Assembly: GCA_021159805.1 (NCBI GenBank)
Contig: JAGHDT010000397.1
Span: forward strand, 1-6,356
Length of the DNA stretch: 6,356 nt
Source: Anaerolineae bacterium
Lineage (GTDB): Bacteria > Chloroflexota > Anaerolineae > B4-G1 > SLSP01
Direction of reading: 5' to 3'
Under the pieces are notes generated by a model. That model made no database searches and had not been told where the DNA came from. It was given only the letters and a program-made list of their open reading frames with translations. Positions 1-5,434 of this stretch are shown here, piece after piece; position 1 is the stretch's first letter; every line of letters starts with the position of its first letter. The position numbers and the translations under genes are program-made.

Positions 1-323
1 CCGTTGCCCTTCATTAGAGCACCGACGCCCTTCACCAGACGGTTGGAGATCTTGCGGCTGCGTTTGATTGCCGCATCGAAATCCAGCTCAACGTTGTTGA
101 CCTTGAAGCCGTATTCTCTGCCCCCGGTGGTCACCACACGAGCGATCTCAGCACTGCGCAACAGCGCCTTGGTGGGAATACACCCCCAGTTCAGGCAAAT
201 ACCCCCCAACCTCTCGCGCTCAACCAGCCCGACTTTCAGTGCCAGCTGGGAAGCGCGAATCGCGGCCACATAGCCACCCGGTCCACCACCGACAACCACA
301 ACATCATACTCGACTTGACTCAT
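1..323 (-). CDS. lpdA: Dihydrolipoyl dehydrogenase (E3), N-terminal part, cut by window edge
   Basis: This is the E3 flavoprotein of 2-oxoacid dehydrogenase complexes (or of the glycine cleavage system). It reoxidises protein-bound dihydrolipoamide with FAD and passes electrons to NAD+ in the cytoplasm. Only the first 107 codons are present; the family is usually about 460-475 residues. Visible are the FAD-binding Rossmann motif GGGPGGYVAA (residues 12-21), an acidic residue ending the second strand (E35), and the redox disulfide motif GGICLNWGCIPTK with cysteines 43 and 48. The ATG at 323 is chosen because AAGGAG lies 6 bases upstream (330-335) and the protein then starts right at the first Rossmann strand. 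The first 20 bases overlap the end of cmk, so the two are probably translated together. Which complex it serves cannot be told from here. The disulfide motif makes the family certain; the other members (glutathione or mercuric reductase) are less likely because the motif is E3-like. Confidence 0.93.
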   Translation of the reverse strand, partial: MSQVEYDVVVVGGGPGGYVAAIRASQLALKVGLVERERLGGICLNWGCIPTKALLRSAEIARVVTTGGREYGFKVNNVELDFDAAIKRSRKISNRLVKGVGALMKGN

Positions 324-1029
324 TGCGGACTCCTTGTTCACACTTAACTGCATCATACTGATTCACTAATCGCTCGACCTCGGCAAACATCGTCTCGACA
401 CTGAGGTCAGTTGTATCAACGGTGATACCATCCGCCGCTGCCCGCAACGGTGCGGTAGCCCGACTGCTGTCGATACGATCACGTTGGTGGATACCCGCCA
501 ACACCTGCTCGTAGGACACATCCTTGCCCTTCTCCCGCAACTCCATATAACGACGTTGCGCGCGCACCCCTGCTGAAGCAACGACATAGAGCTTCAGATC
601 CGCATCCGGAATAACCACTGTGCCGATATCACGGCCAACCATCACCACATACCCTTTGCAGGCAATCTCACGCATCCGCTTCGTCAGCGCGTGCCGCACA
701 CCTGGGTACGCAGCCACGGGCGAGACGTCGCGTTCCACCCTTGGGGATCGAATCTCCCAGGTGACATCCCGCCCGTCTACCTTAACCGTGTTCTGTCGCC
801 CGTCAGTCGCAGCCGACGGCAGGACCTCGATCTCAACATCCTCCCCTAGCCGCGTGATCTGATCCTCAGCCTCAACAGGGATGCCGCGATCCTGCGCGAC
901 CCACGTCACCGCCCGATAGAGCACACCAGTGTCGAGAAAGAGATACCCCAGACAGTCCGCGAGGTGGTATCCAATCGTACTCTTGCCGGACGCAGCCGGC
1001 CCGTCAATTGCGATGGTCGATGGCCTCAC
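304..1029 (-). CDS. cmk: Cytidylate kinase
   Basis: This is the cytoplasmic CMP/dCMP kinase that makes CDP/dCDP from ATP and (d)CMP, feeding CTP and dCTP synthesis and recycling CMP from lipid synthesis and RNA turnover. The product is 241 residues, slightly longer than the usual 220-230. It carries the P-loop GPAASGKS (residues 10-17), the nucleoside-binding DTGVLYRA (33-40), the motif VGRDIGTVVIPDADLK in the middle, and the lid/substrate region QRDRIDSSRATAPLR near the C terminus. The start is a GTG at 1029: an in-frame TAG lies a few codons upstream, no ATG fits before the P-loop, and AGGAG (1039-1043) sits 9 bases upstream. The GTG overlaps the rluB stop as GTGA, and the gene end overlaps lpdA. 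The rluB-cmk pairing is a common bacterial gene order. Confidence 0.95.
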   Translation of the reverse strand: MRPSTIAIDGPAASGKSTIGYHLADCLGYLFLDTGVLYRAVTWVAQDRGIPVEAEDQITRLGEDVEIEVLPSAATDGRQNTVKVDGRDVTWEIRSPRVERDVSPVAAYPGVRHALTKRMREIACKGYVVMVGRDIGTVVIPDADLKLYVVASAGVRAQRRYMELREKGKDVSYEQVLAGIHQRDRIDSSRATAPLRAAADGITVDTTDLSVETMFAEVERLVNQYDAVKCEQGVRNESSRV

Positions 1030-1850
1030 CTGCGGGATCTCCTGGAGCTAGGGGGCCGCGGAGCGCTGCGGCGAGCAGGTTTGCGCATTTGCGGGGTCTT
1101 GCCCGTAGCTGAAAGTTGTGCCTCGCGCCGTAGGGCACGGGCCTCAGTAGCGCTCAGGAAACGCCACTTGCCCCGCTGCAGATCGCCCAGCTGGAGGGTG
1201 CCCATCTCAGTCCGGATCAACCGCTTGGCAGAGTGGCCCAGCGCGGCAACCAGGCGTCGCACCATATGATTGCGACCCTCGTGTACCGTCACCCGCAGCC
1301 ACGTCTGCTCTCGCTGGTGGTCCTCGGCAGCCACCCTGTCAAACCGTGTGGCTCGACCATCCAATATGATCCCCTTGCGCCATCGCTCAAGCGTCTGCTC
1401 CGTCGGCTCACCCTCCACCAGCACGCGGTAAACCCGCCGGTGTCCATATCTGGGGTGGGTGAGACGCTGAGTCAAGGGACCGTCATTTGTCAATAACAAC
1501 AGCCCCTCGCTATCCGCATCCAGACGTCCCACCGGATAAAGGCGCATGTCCGAACCACGCTTGGTCTGAGGGATGCGGACCAGATCAAGCACTGTCCTGC
1601 GTCCACGGGGATCGTTCGTCGTCGAGATCACGCCACGCGGCTTATTGACCACGAGGTAGATCCGCGGCTGGGGCTTGGGAATGGGAATGCCATCAACCCG
1701 AATCTCCTGCGTCTCCGGATCAGCTTTGTCACCCAGAGTCGCTATCTTGCCGTCCACGGTAACGCGGCTTCTATCAACAATCTGCTCACAAGCCCGGCGA
1801 GACCCATATCCCGCACGCGCCAGTATTTTCTGTAATCTTTCTGTCTCCAT
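1026..1850 (-). CDS. rluB: RsuA/RluB-family rRNA pseudouridine synthase
   Basis: This enzyme isomerises a uridine of ribosomal RNA to pseudouridine, probably in 23S rRNA helix 89/90 as for RluB; the exact target is inferred. The product is 274 residues. It has an N-terminal S4 RNA-binding domain (about residues 2-58, starting ERLQKILARAGYGSRR) and then the catalytic domain, with VNKPRGVIST (68-77) and the signature PVGRLDADSEGLLLLTNDG (106-124), where D111 is the expected catalytic Asp. HEGRNHMVRR follows further on. The last 35 or so residues form an Arg/Pro/Ser-rich basic tail that likely adds RNA contacts. The ATG at 1850 is preferred because it places the S4 domain at the N terminus and follows a TATAAT box by 7 bases. 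An in-frame ATG at 1859 lies inside that box. The frame stays open to 2090, but that extension would cross the divergent promoter and has no family resemblance. Confidence 0.93.
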   Translation of the reverse strand: METERLQKILARAGYGSRRACEQIVDRSRVTVDGKIATLGDKADPETQEIRVDGIPIPKPQPRIYLVVNKPRGVISTTNDPRGRRTVLDLVRIPQTKRGSDMRLYPVGRLDADSEGLLLLTNDGPLTQRLTHPRYGHRRVYRVLVEGEPTEQTLERWRKGIILDGRATRFDRVAAEDHQREQTWLRVTVHEGRNHMVRRLVAALGHSAKRLIRTEMGTLQLGDLQRGKWRFLSATEARALRREAQLSATGKTPQMRKPARRSAPRPPSSRRSRR

Positions 1851-1857
1851 GCTCCCC

Positions 1858-1863
1858 ATTATA
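1858..1863 (-). promoter_or_regulatory. -10 box for leaderless rluB-cmk-lpdA transcript
   Basis: A perfect TATAAT reads leftwards and is followed by GGGGAGC and then the rluB ATG at 1850. Transcription normally starts 6-7 bases after the box, which would put the first transcribed base at or next to the A of the ATG and give a leaderless message. I see no good TTGACA-like hexamer at 16-19 bases spacing; the hexamer at 17 bases is CTCGCG. The GGGGAG is only one base from the ATG, too close to work as a normal ribosome binding site. Confidence 0.5.
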
Positions 1864-1889
1864 CCCGGAGAAATCCTATTCGCGAGTCT

Positions 1890-1918
1890 TTGACGATCAC
1901 GTCTTTCTCCACTATTAT
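1890..1918 (+). promoter_or_regulatory. Sigma-70-type promoter for the membrane protein-dgt unit
   Basis: TTGACG (1890-1895), a 17-base spacer, then TATTAT (1913-1918) form a near-consensus housekeeping promoter. The predicted start is near 1925, giving a leader of about 29 bases that carries GGAGG (1943-1947) 6 bases before the ATG at 1954. It is back to back with the rluB -10 box, whose predicted start lies about 75 bases away, so both can be occupied at once or share a regulator. Confidence 0.6.
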
Positions 1919-1953
1919 TATTTGTGACGCAGTCGATATCCCGGAGGCACCCA

Positions 1954-2364
1954 ATGGCGATCGAATTCCTCTCTATCGTGATCTTCACCTTTGCCCTGGC
2001 CCTGTTAGGCCTCGGGGCTTTCACGTGGTGGATTGAACGTGACAGAAGGCGGAACGTAGGCATCTTAATGATGGTCTCAGCCCTGCTCATCGCCGCATGT
2101 TACACATTCCTGGGCAGCCGCTTTTCCATCGCACTCTTCGGTCACCTGATCATCACCATCGACCTACCGCAACTGATGGCCACCGCCACGCTCTACACCA
2201 TCGGCGTGCTGATGGGATTCGGGCTCGCCGGAGGCGCTTTTCTGTGGGTCTCCGGGCGGCTGGTCAAGACAACCGGCTTCGAGCGCAAGCTCGCCATCTT
2301 CATCATCGTCATCCTGACCATCGCACTGCTGATCAGCCTGATTGCCGTGCAGATCAGTCACTGA
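1954..2364 (+). CDS. Small four-helix membrane protein of unknown function
   Basis: I do not recognise the family. The product is 136 residues and strongly hydrophobic, with four likely transmembrane helices at about residues 4-26, 35-54, 75-100 and 113-134. Charged loops separate them: ERDRRR (28-33) after helix 1 and SGRLVKTTGFERK (100-112) between helices 3 and 4. By the positive-inside rule these two loops should be cytoplasmic, placing both termini outside the cytoplasmic face. Helix 3 is rich in Gly (GVLMGFGLAGGAF), suggesting tight helix packing. There is no signal-peptide cleavage site, Cys motif or enzymatic motif. ATG 1954 is chosen over an upstream GTG (1924) because GGAGG lies 6 bases before it. 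It has its own promoter and lies 45 bases upstream of dgt on the same strand, so the two are probably co-transcribed. It looks like a real gene because of its RBS, promoter and consistent helix pattern. Confidence 0.8.
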   Translation: MAIEFLSIVIFTFALALLGLGAFTWWIERDRRRNVGILMMVSALLIAACYTFLGSRFSIALFGHLIITIDLPQLMATATLYTIGVLMGFGLAGGAFLWVSGRLVKTTGFERKLAIFIIVILTIALLISLIAVQISH

Positions 2365-2366
2365 CA

Positions 2367-2382
2367 CCGGCGACGTTGCCGG
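2367..2382. other. Short hairpin between membrane protein gene and dgt
   Basis: CCGGC (2367-2371) and GCCGG (2378-2382) flank a 6-base spacer, and the whole 16 bases is nearly a perfect palindrome. It sits 2 bases after the upstream stop codon and is not followed by a T-run, so it is not a convincing terminator. It could stabilise or partly attenuate a two-gene transcript, or be chance in GC-rich DNA. Confidence 0.3.
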
Positions 2383-2409
2383 CGATGCGAGGAGGGAGAA
2401 TAGAACACG

Positions 2410-3561
2410 ATGCTATATACACGTGAGAGGCTTGAACAGCGTGAGGAGCACTCCCTGGCCCCGTATGGCTTCCATAGCCGTGACTCTCAAGGCCGCGCTT
2501 TCCCCGAGAACGCACCGCCTTACCGCACCCGTTTCCAGCGCGACCGAGATCGCATCCTCCACACCGACGCCTTCCGTAGACTGGAGTACAAGACCCAGGT
2601 CTTCGTCTATGCTGAGGGTGACTACTACCGCACTCGCCTCACGCACACTCTGGAGGTCGCGCAGATCGGGCGCTCTCTGGCGACAGCGCTGGGTGCCAAT
2701 GAAGTCCTCGTCGAGGCTATCTGCCTGGCCCACGACCTCGGACACCCCACGTTCGGTCACGCAGGTGAGCATATGCTCAACCAGCTGATGGCGGACCACG
2801 GCGGCTTTGATCACAACAAACAGTCCCTACGCATCGTCGAGAAGCTTGAGAAGAAGTACCCGGAGTTTGACGGACTGAACTTGTCCTGGGAAGTGCTGGA
2901 GGGTATGGTCAAGCACGAAACTGACTACGATGTCTCCGACGCCTCCCGGTTTGATCCTGATTTGCGCGGCTCATTGGAAGCACAGCTAGCCAACCCGGCA
3001 GACGAGTTGGCCTACAGCGCACATGACCTCGATGATGGACTCTATTCTGGGTTGATCCAGCCTGCAGATCTGACAGGGATCGCATTATGGGAGCGTGCCA
3101 AGGACAGTGTCGGCTGGGATGGGCGGGAGTTCAACACGATGTGGCGGCATCGCCTCATCAGGAGACTGCTGGGGATTCTCATTGATGACGTACTCACCGA
3201 GACTGCGCGACGCATTGAGAAGGCAACCCCTTTGTCGTCGCGTGAGCTGCAGCTGCTGCAAGAGAACGTCGCAGCCACCACGCCCGAGATGGCGGAGATG
3301 CTGTCCGAGCTCAAACGCTTCTTGTTGGATCGGCTTTACCGTCACCCCCGGGTGATGCGTATGCAGATCAAGGCTGAGCGCATCATCACGGCCGTGTTTC
3401 AGGCCTATATAGCCGAACCAAGGCAGCTCCCTTACTGGGAGCAGGACAAAATCGGCGACCGGGACCTCTATCGCGTCATCTGCGACTACATCGCCGGCAT
3501 GACCGACCGCTATGCGCTCCAAGAGTACGCCAAGCTCTTCGATCCATTGGAGAGAGTCTAG
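2410..3561 (+). CDS. dgt: dGTPase-like dNTP triphosphohydrolase (HD domain)
   Basis: This cytoplasmic HD-superfamily metalloenzyme hydrolyses a dNTP (dGTP or others) to the deoxynucleoside and triphosphate, trimming dNTP pools. The product is 383 residues, the size of the shorter dGTPase-like branch rather than the roughly 500-residue enterobacterial Dgt. The N terminus holds the family-typical PYRTRFQRDRDRILHTDAFRRLEYKTQVF (residues 38-65). The metal-binding residues follow: H79 in RLTHTLEV, H108-D109 in AHDLGHPTFGH, and the distal Asp near residue 206 in ELAYSAHDLDDG. ATG 2410 fits the usual N terminus. A purine-rich AGGAGGGAG (2390-2398) ends 11 bases upstream, a rather long spacing, but no better in-frame start exists. 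It follows a membrane protein gene by 45 bases with no clear separate promoter. Substrate preference and allostery cannot be judged from sequence alone. Confidence 0.95.
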   Translation: MLYTRERLEQREEHSLAPYGFHSRDSQGRAFPENAPPYRTRFQRDRDRILHTDAFRRLEYKTQVFVYAEGDYYRTRLTHTLEVAQIGRSLATALGANEVLVEAICLAHDLGHPTFGHAGEHMLNQLMADHGGFDHNKQSLRIVEKLEKKYPEFDGLNLSWEVLEGMVKHETDYDVSDASRFDPDLRGSLEAQLANPADELAYSAHDLDDGLYSGLIQPADLTGIALWERAKDSVGWDGREFNTMWRHRLIRRLLGILIDDVLTETARRIEKATPLSSRELQLLQENVAATTPEMAEMLSELKRFLLDRLYRHPRVMRMQIKAERIITAVFQAYIAEPRQLPYWEQDKIGDRDLYRVICDYIAGMTDRYALQEYAKLFDPLERV

Positions 3562-3581
3562 GGATTGGCGGGCAGAACCTG

Positions 3582-3628
3582 CTACGACACACGCGGGCTT
3601 AAGAGCCTCAGGTCCGCGTGTGTCGCAG
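3582..3628. terminator. Long perfect inverted repeat after dgt, possible terminator
   Basis: CGACACACGCGG (3585-3596) and CCGCGTGTGTCG (3614-3625) form a perfect 12-bp stem. Beyond one A/C mismatch, two more pairs (3582-3583 with 3627-3628) extend it. The 17-base loop can itself fold as GGCT-TAAG-AGCC. The repeat starts about 20 bases after the dgt stop, where a terminator is expected. Neither strand has a T-run after the stem, so classical intrinsic termination is doubtful. It may act in transcript end protection, with Rho, or as a structured RNA element. Confidence 0.45.
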
Positions 3629-3700
3629 AGAAGAGCCGACAAGGCCGTTGAGCTAGTTCCAGGGCATGCAGAGTGAGGATCCCGAGCGTATGCAGTTCAG

Positions 3701-3780
3701 ATCGCTGGTGATTCCCAGGAACCCGATACGGGCCACGGCCTTTCCTCAGGGCGCGCGATCAGGCACCATCAGACATCGAT
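3701..3780. other. Irregular long hairpin region, possible structured RNA
   Basis: Nested complementary arms lie at 3701-3704/3777-3780, 3706-3710/3764-3768, 3714-3716/3749-3751, 3717-3721/3742-3746 and an apical CCCG-ATA-CGGG at 3722-3732. They appear in the right order to make one interrupted stem about 80 bases long. Each arm is short (3-5 bp), so chance pairing in GC-rich DNA is a serious alternative. I recognise no known RNA family: it lacks the SRP apical motif and the conserved RNase P ends. Confidence 0.2.
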
Positions 3781-3787
3781 TCTAGCA
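3779..3787 (-). promoter_or_regulatory. Possible extended -10 promoter reading toward dgt
   Basis: TGCTAGAAT on the minus strand matches an extended -10 (TGn followed by TAGAAT). No TTGACA-like -35 is found at 17-18 bases. A transcript from here would start near 3772, run leftwards through the folded region and reach the 12-bp hairpin at 3585-3625 after about 150-190 bases. No coding frame is served, so it would be a non-coding RNA or spurious. Confidence 0.22.
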
Positions 3788-3925
3788 CACACACAGATCC
3801 TGACAGTCGAACAGGGAACGGGTGCATTCCAGGATGGGCGAACCACGACTCGCCGATACAGCATCGCCTCCTGCCCAGCTGACTGGCCCCCATCATAGAA
3901 CGCACCCAATCTCGGCTGTTGATTC

Positions 3926-3954
3926 TTGCGGAAGTCCATAGTAAAGGTTATGCA
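3926..3954 (+). promoter_or_regulatory. Candidate promoter of bcp
   Basis: TTGCGG (3926-3931), a 17-base spacer and TATGCA (3949-3954) give a moderate sigma-70-type match with a start predicted near 3961, about 50 bases before the bcp ATG. The -10 is weak, so an activator or another sigma factor is possible. No other better pair was seen in the 100 bases before the gene. Confidence 0.4.
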
Positions 3955-3958
3955 CGTA

Positions 3959-3994
3959 GATTTAGTCAGAATGCGGTCAGGGAAGACCTAAATC
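3959..3994 (+). promoter_or_regulatory. Dyad / folded leader just before the bcp ribosome binding site
   Basis: GATTTAG (3959-3965) and CTAAATC (3988-3994) are perfect inverted copies. Inside lies a second stem, GGTC (3975-3978) with GACC (3985-3988), around AGGGAA. The structure ends 4 bases before AGAGGAAGG, the likely ribosome binding site (3997-4004), and begins at the predicted transcription start. It could be a repressor operator or an RNA hairpin tuning translation of a peroxide-defence gene; the sequence does not decide between them. Confidence 0.4.
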
Positions 3995-4009
3995 GAGAGG
4001 AAGGCTACG

Positions 4010-4462
4010 ATGGTAGAGATAGGCTCAAAGGCGCCAGAATTCGAGTTGTTGTCGGACACTGAGAAGACAGTGCGGCTTGTGGACATGCACGGTCACAAGA
4101 TCATCATTTACTTCTACCCCAAAGCGGATACACCCGGTTGTACCAAGCAGGCCTGCGCCTTGCGCGATGCCTACCCACAGATCGAGGCCAAGAACGCATT
4201 CGTCATCGGTATCAGCCCAGATCCCCCAAGCAGGCTGGTGAAGTTCCGCGACAAGTACAGTCTACCCTTCGTCTTGCTCTCCGACCCGGACCACACCGTG
4301 GCAAAGGCCTACGGGGCCTGGGGAGAGAAAAAGATGTACGGCAAGAGCTACGAAGGCATCATCCGAAGCCACTTCGCCATCGACGCAGAGGGTAACTTCT
4401 CAGAGGCAAAGATCAAGGTCAAGCCGCTCTCGACGGCTGATCTGGCGATCAAGATCATCTAG
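4010..4462 (+). CDS. bcp: Thioredoxin-dependent thiol peroxidase (Bcp/PrxQ peroxiredoxin)
   Basis: This cytoplasmic peroxiredoxin reduces hydrogen peroxide and organic hydroperoxides, using thioredoxin as reductant. The 150-residue product matches the family length of about 150-157. The thioredoxin-like fold begins at G5-S-K-A-P-E-F. The active-site motif FYPKADTPGCTKQACALRD holds the peroxidatic C44 and, five residues later, the resolving C49, the classic atypical two-Cys arrangement of Bcp. Later family features are VIGISPDPP (about 65-73), LPFVLLSDPDHTVAKAYGAWGEKKMYGKSYEGIIRSHF and the terminal helix. ATG 4010 follows AGGAAGG by 5 bases. The gene stands alone: a promoter and folded leader precede it and a strong hairpin terminator follows. 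The convergent neighbour is the FHA gene, so it is not in an operon. No key residue is missing. Confidence 0.95.
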   Translation: MVEIGSKAPEFELLSDTEKTVRLVDMHGHKIIIYFYPKADTPGCTKQACALRDAYPQIEAKNAFVIGISPDPPSRLVKFRDKYSLPFVLLSDPDHTVAKAYGAWGEKKMYGKSYEGIIRSHFAIDAEGNFSEAKIKVKPLSTADLAIKII

Positions 4463-4579
4463 CCGCTGCCGCTCCTGGCATCCGCAAGCGCATGATGTTT
4501 CAGGAGTTGGAGAGGCTGGGTGAGCTCTGCTGCGAAGCAGGTCTGGAATCCCCGGATGGCGGAATCTTCATCGAACCAC

Positions 4580-4620
4580 AGCGTGCCGCCTCCGGTGGGG
4601 GGCGGCACGCTTGGTGTTGT
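4580..4620 (+). terminator. Strong hairpin terminator between bcp and the FHA gene
   Basis: AGCGTGCCGCCTCC (4580-4593) pairs with GGGGGCGGCACGCT (4598-4611): 14 pairs with one T-G wobble, closed by the tetraloop GGTG. It is followed on the plus strand by the T-rich TTGGTGTTGT, a degenerate U-tract suited to ending bcp transcripts. CCACA (4576-4580) and TGTGG (4618-4622) can also pair around it. The FHA gene ends about 20 bases away on the opposite strand, so the hairpin may stop transcription from both sides, although the minus-strand side lacks a T-run. Confidence 0.75.
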
Positions 4621-4633
4621 GGAATGTCGTAGG

Positions 4634-5356
4634 CTAGATACCGGGCACCACAGACAGGGCCACGGCCACGAGCATACCGGTGGGCATGGGAATTCCCAGA
4701 AGATCAAAAGCACGCTCCCAGAAAGCCACCGGCGCAAACCAGAGATAGACAGCCAGCGCCACGCACAGGCAGATCAATATGACCAGGATGCCGATCACGA
4801 TATACAACCATCCTGGACGCTTTGAGGGTTCCGGGGTCTCCAGGGGCACCACCTCGGCGGGAGCAACGTAGTCGACCTCAGGCCCTGCGGACCCGAGAGG
4901 CTGGGCCGCCGATGCCGCGTTGTAAGCAGCGAAATCCCGGTCTTGTGGCGGCGGCGGTGGTGTCGGAGGTTCGTAGCGCGGCGTGCCCTGCATCACTTGC
5001 GTCGCCCCCCTCGGCCTATCTGAGATCACCGTTGCAGCACTGCCGGCTTCCTCTATCGCATAGTCAAGTGTGATGTAGTCAGCTATGCGGATCTGGTCGC
5101 CTTGGGAGAGCGTGCGAGGCTCCGCCAGGCGCCGACCGTTGACCCACGTACCATTCGTGCTCCCCAGATCCTCAATCATCGTGCCTGTGGGCAGTAGCCG
5201 GATCTGTACATGATGCCGGGAGACTCTGGAACTATCGAAGACCACCGTGTTGTCCGCAGAGCGCCCCATAGTGCAGATCATGCCCTGCAGTGGGTAGACC
5301 TTCCCTACATTGGCTCCATCCGTGACCACCAGTGTGTGCTGTCTCTGGCTTTCCAT
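4634..5356 (-). CDS. FHA-domain protein with C-terminal membrane anchor
   Basis: FHA domains bind phosphothreonine peptides, usually products of Ser/Thr protein kinases. The 240-residue product has a cytoplasmic FHA domain at about residues 8-100 with all signature elements: MGRSADNTVV (R32), SRVSRHH (S46, H49) and GSTNGTWVNG (N68). A low-complexity Pro/Ala-rich linker (about 104-180, with PPTPPPPP at 130-137) follows, then one strong transmembrane helix at about 183-207 and a short hydrophobic C-terminal segment (226-240) that may touch or re-enter the membrane. The ATG at 5356 is chosen because GGAGG lies 7 bases upstream (5364-5368) and it begins just before the first FHA strand; the 23 upstream in-frame codons look unlike protein. 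No kinase or phosphatase gene is visible in the window. The two A-T-x-V-like sites in the linker (T109, T119) could be phosphorylated and bound by FHA domains; this is inference. The partner and pathway are unknown. Confidence 0.9.
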   Translation of the reverse strand: MESQRQHTLVVTDGANVGKVYPLQGMICTMGRSADNTVVFDSSRVSRHHVQIRLLPTGTMIEDLGSTNGTWVNGRRLAEPRTLSQGDQIRIADYITLDYAIEEAGSAATVISDRPRGATQVMQGTPRYEPPTPPPPPQDRDFAAYNAASAAQPLGSAGPEVDYVAPAEVVPLETPEPSKRPGWLYIVIGILVILICLCVALAVYLWFAPVAFWERAFDLLGIPMPTGMLVAVALSVVPGI

Positions 5357-5434
5357 CCCGCCCCCTCCAATTTCATCAGTTCGCCTGCACGTCAAGAAAT
5401 CTGTAGCCGACCACCAGGCAAGCACAGGATCAAC

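Larger units (their letters stand above)
3562..4009. other. 448-base stretch without a protein gene
   Basis: No open frame here shows a recognisable protein on either strand. The minus-strand frame running from dgt into it (3085-3642) is a shadow of dgt. The stretch contains a perfect 12-bp inverted repeat next to dgt, an irregular folded region around 3701-3780, a CA-rich run near 3786-3796, and the bcp promoter and leader at its right end. One T-loop-like TCGAAC occurs near 3807, but no tRNA acceptor or anticodon arm can be built around it. Confidence 0.6.

Noticed and set aside
1851..2090. 80-residue N-terminal extension of rluB
   Set aside because: It precedes the S4 domain, crosses the divergent promoter and antisenses the membrane protein gene; no family member carries such a segment and it has no good ribosome binding site.
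2342..2788. 148-codon plus-strand frame overlapping the start of dgt
   Set aside because: It is a frame-shifted shadow of the membrane protein end and dgt, without family resemblance.
1954..3561. Membrane protein plus dGTPase as an anti-phage defence system
   Set aside because: Only adjacency supports it; surrounding genes are housekeeping and no defence hallmark is visible, so I list the pair only as a candidate link.
3085..3642. 185-codon open frame on the minus strand under dgt
   Set aside because: It mirrors dgt codon structure, has no recognisable motif and no ribosome binding site; dgt is certain on the other strand.
3690..3780. RNase P or SRP RNA, suggested by GAGGAAAGGCC on the minus strand
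   Set aside because: Only this short stretch resembles the RNase P start; the rest of the conserved core and the required length are missing, and the SRP apical motif is absent.
3795..3830. tRNA-like T-loop (TCGAAC) in the dgt-bcp gap
   Set aside because: No 5-bp T-stem with a 7-base loop, no acceptor stem and no anticodon arm can be drawn on either strand.
4459..4737. 92-codon minus-strand frame across the bcp/FHA gap
   Set aside because: It covers the terminator hairpin and overlaps the FHA gene end in another frame; its residues look like translated hairpin and spacer DNA.
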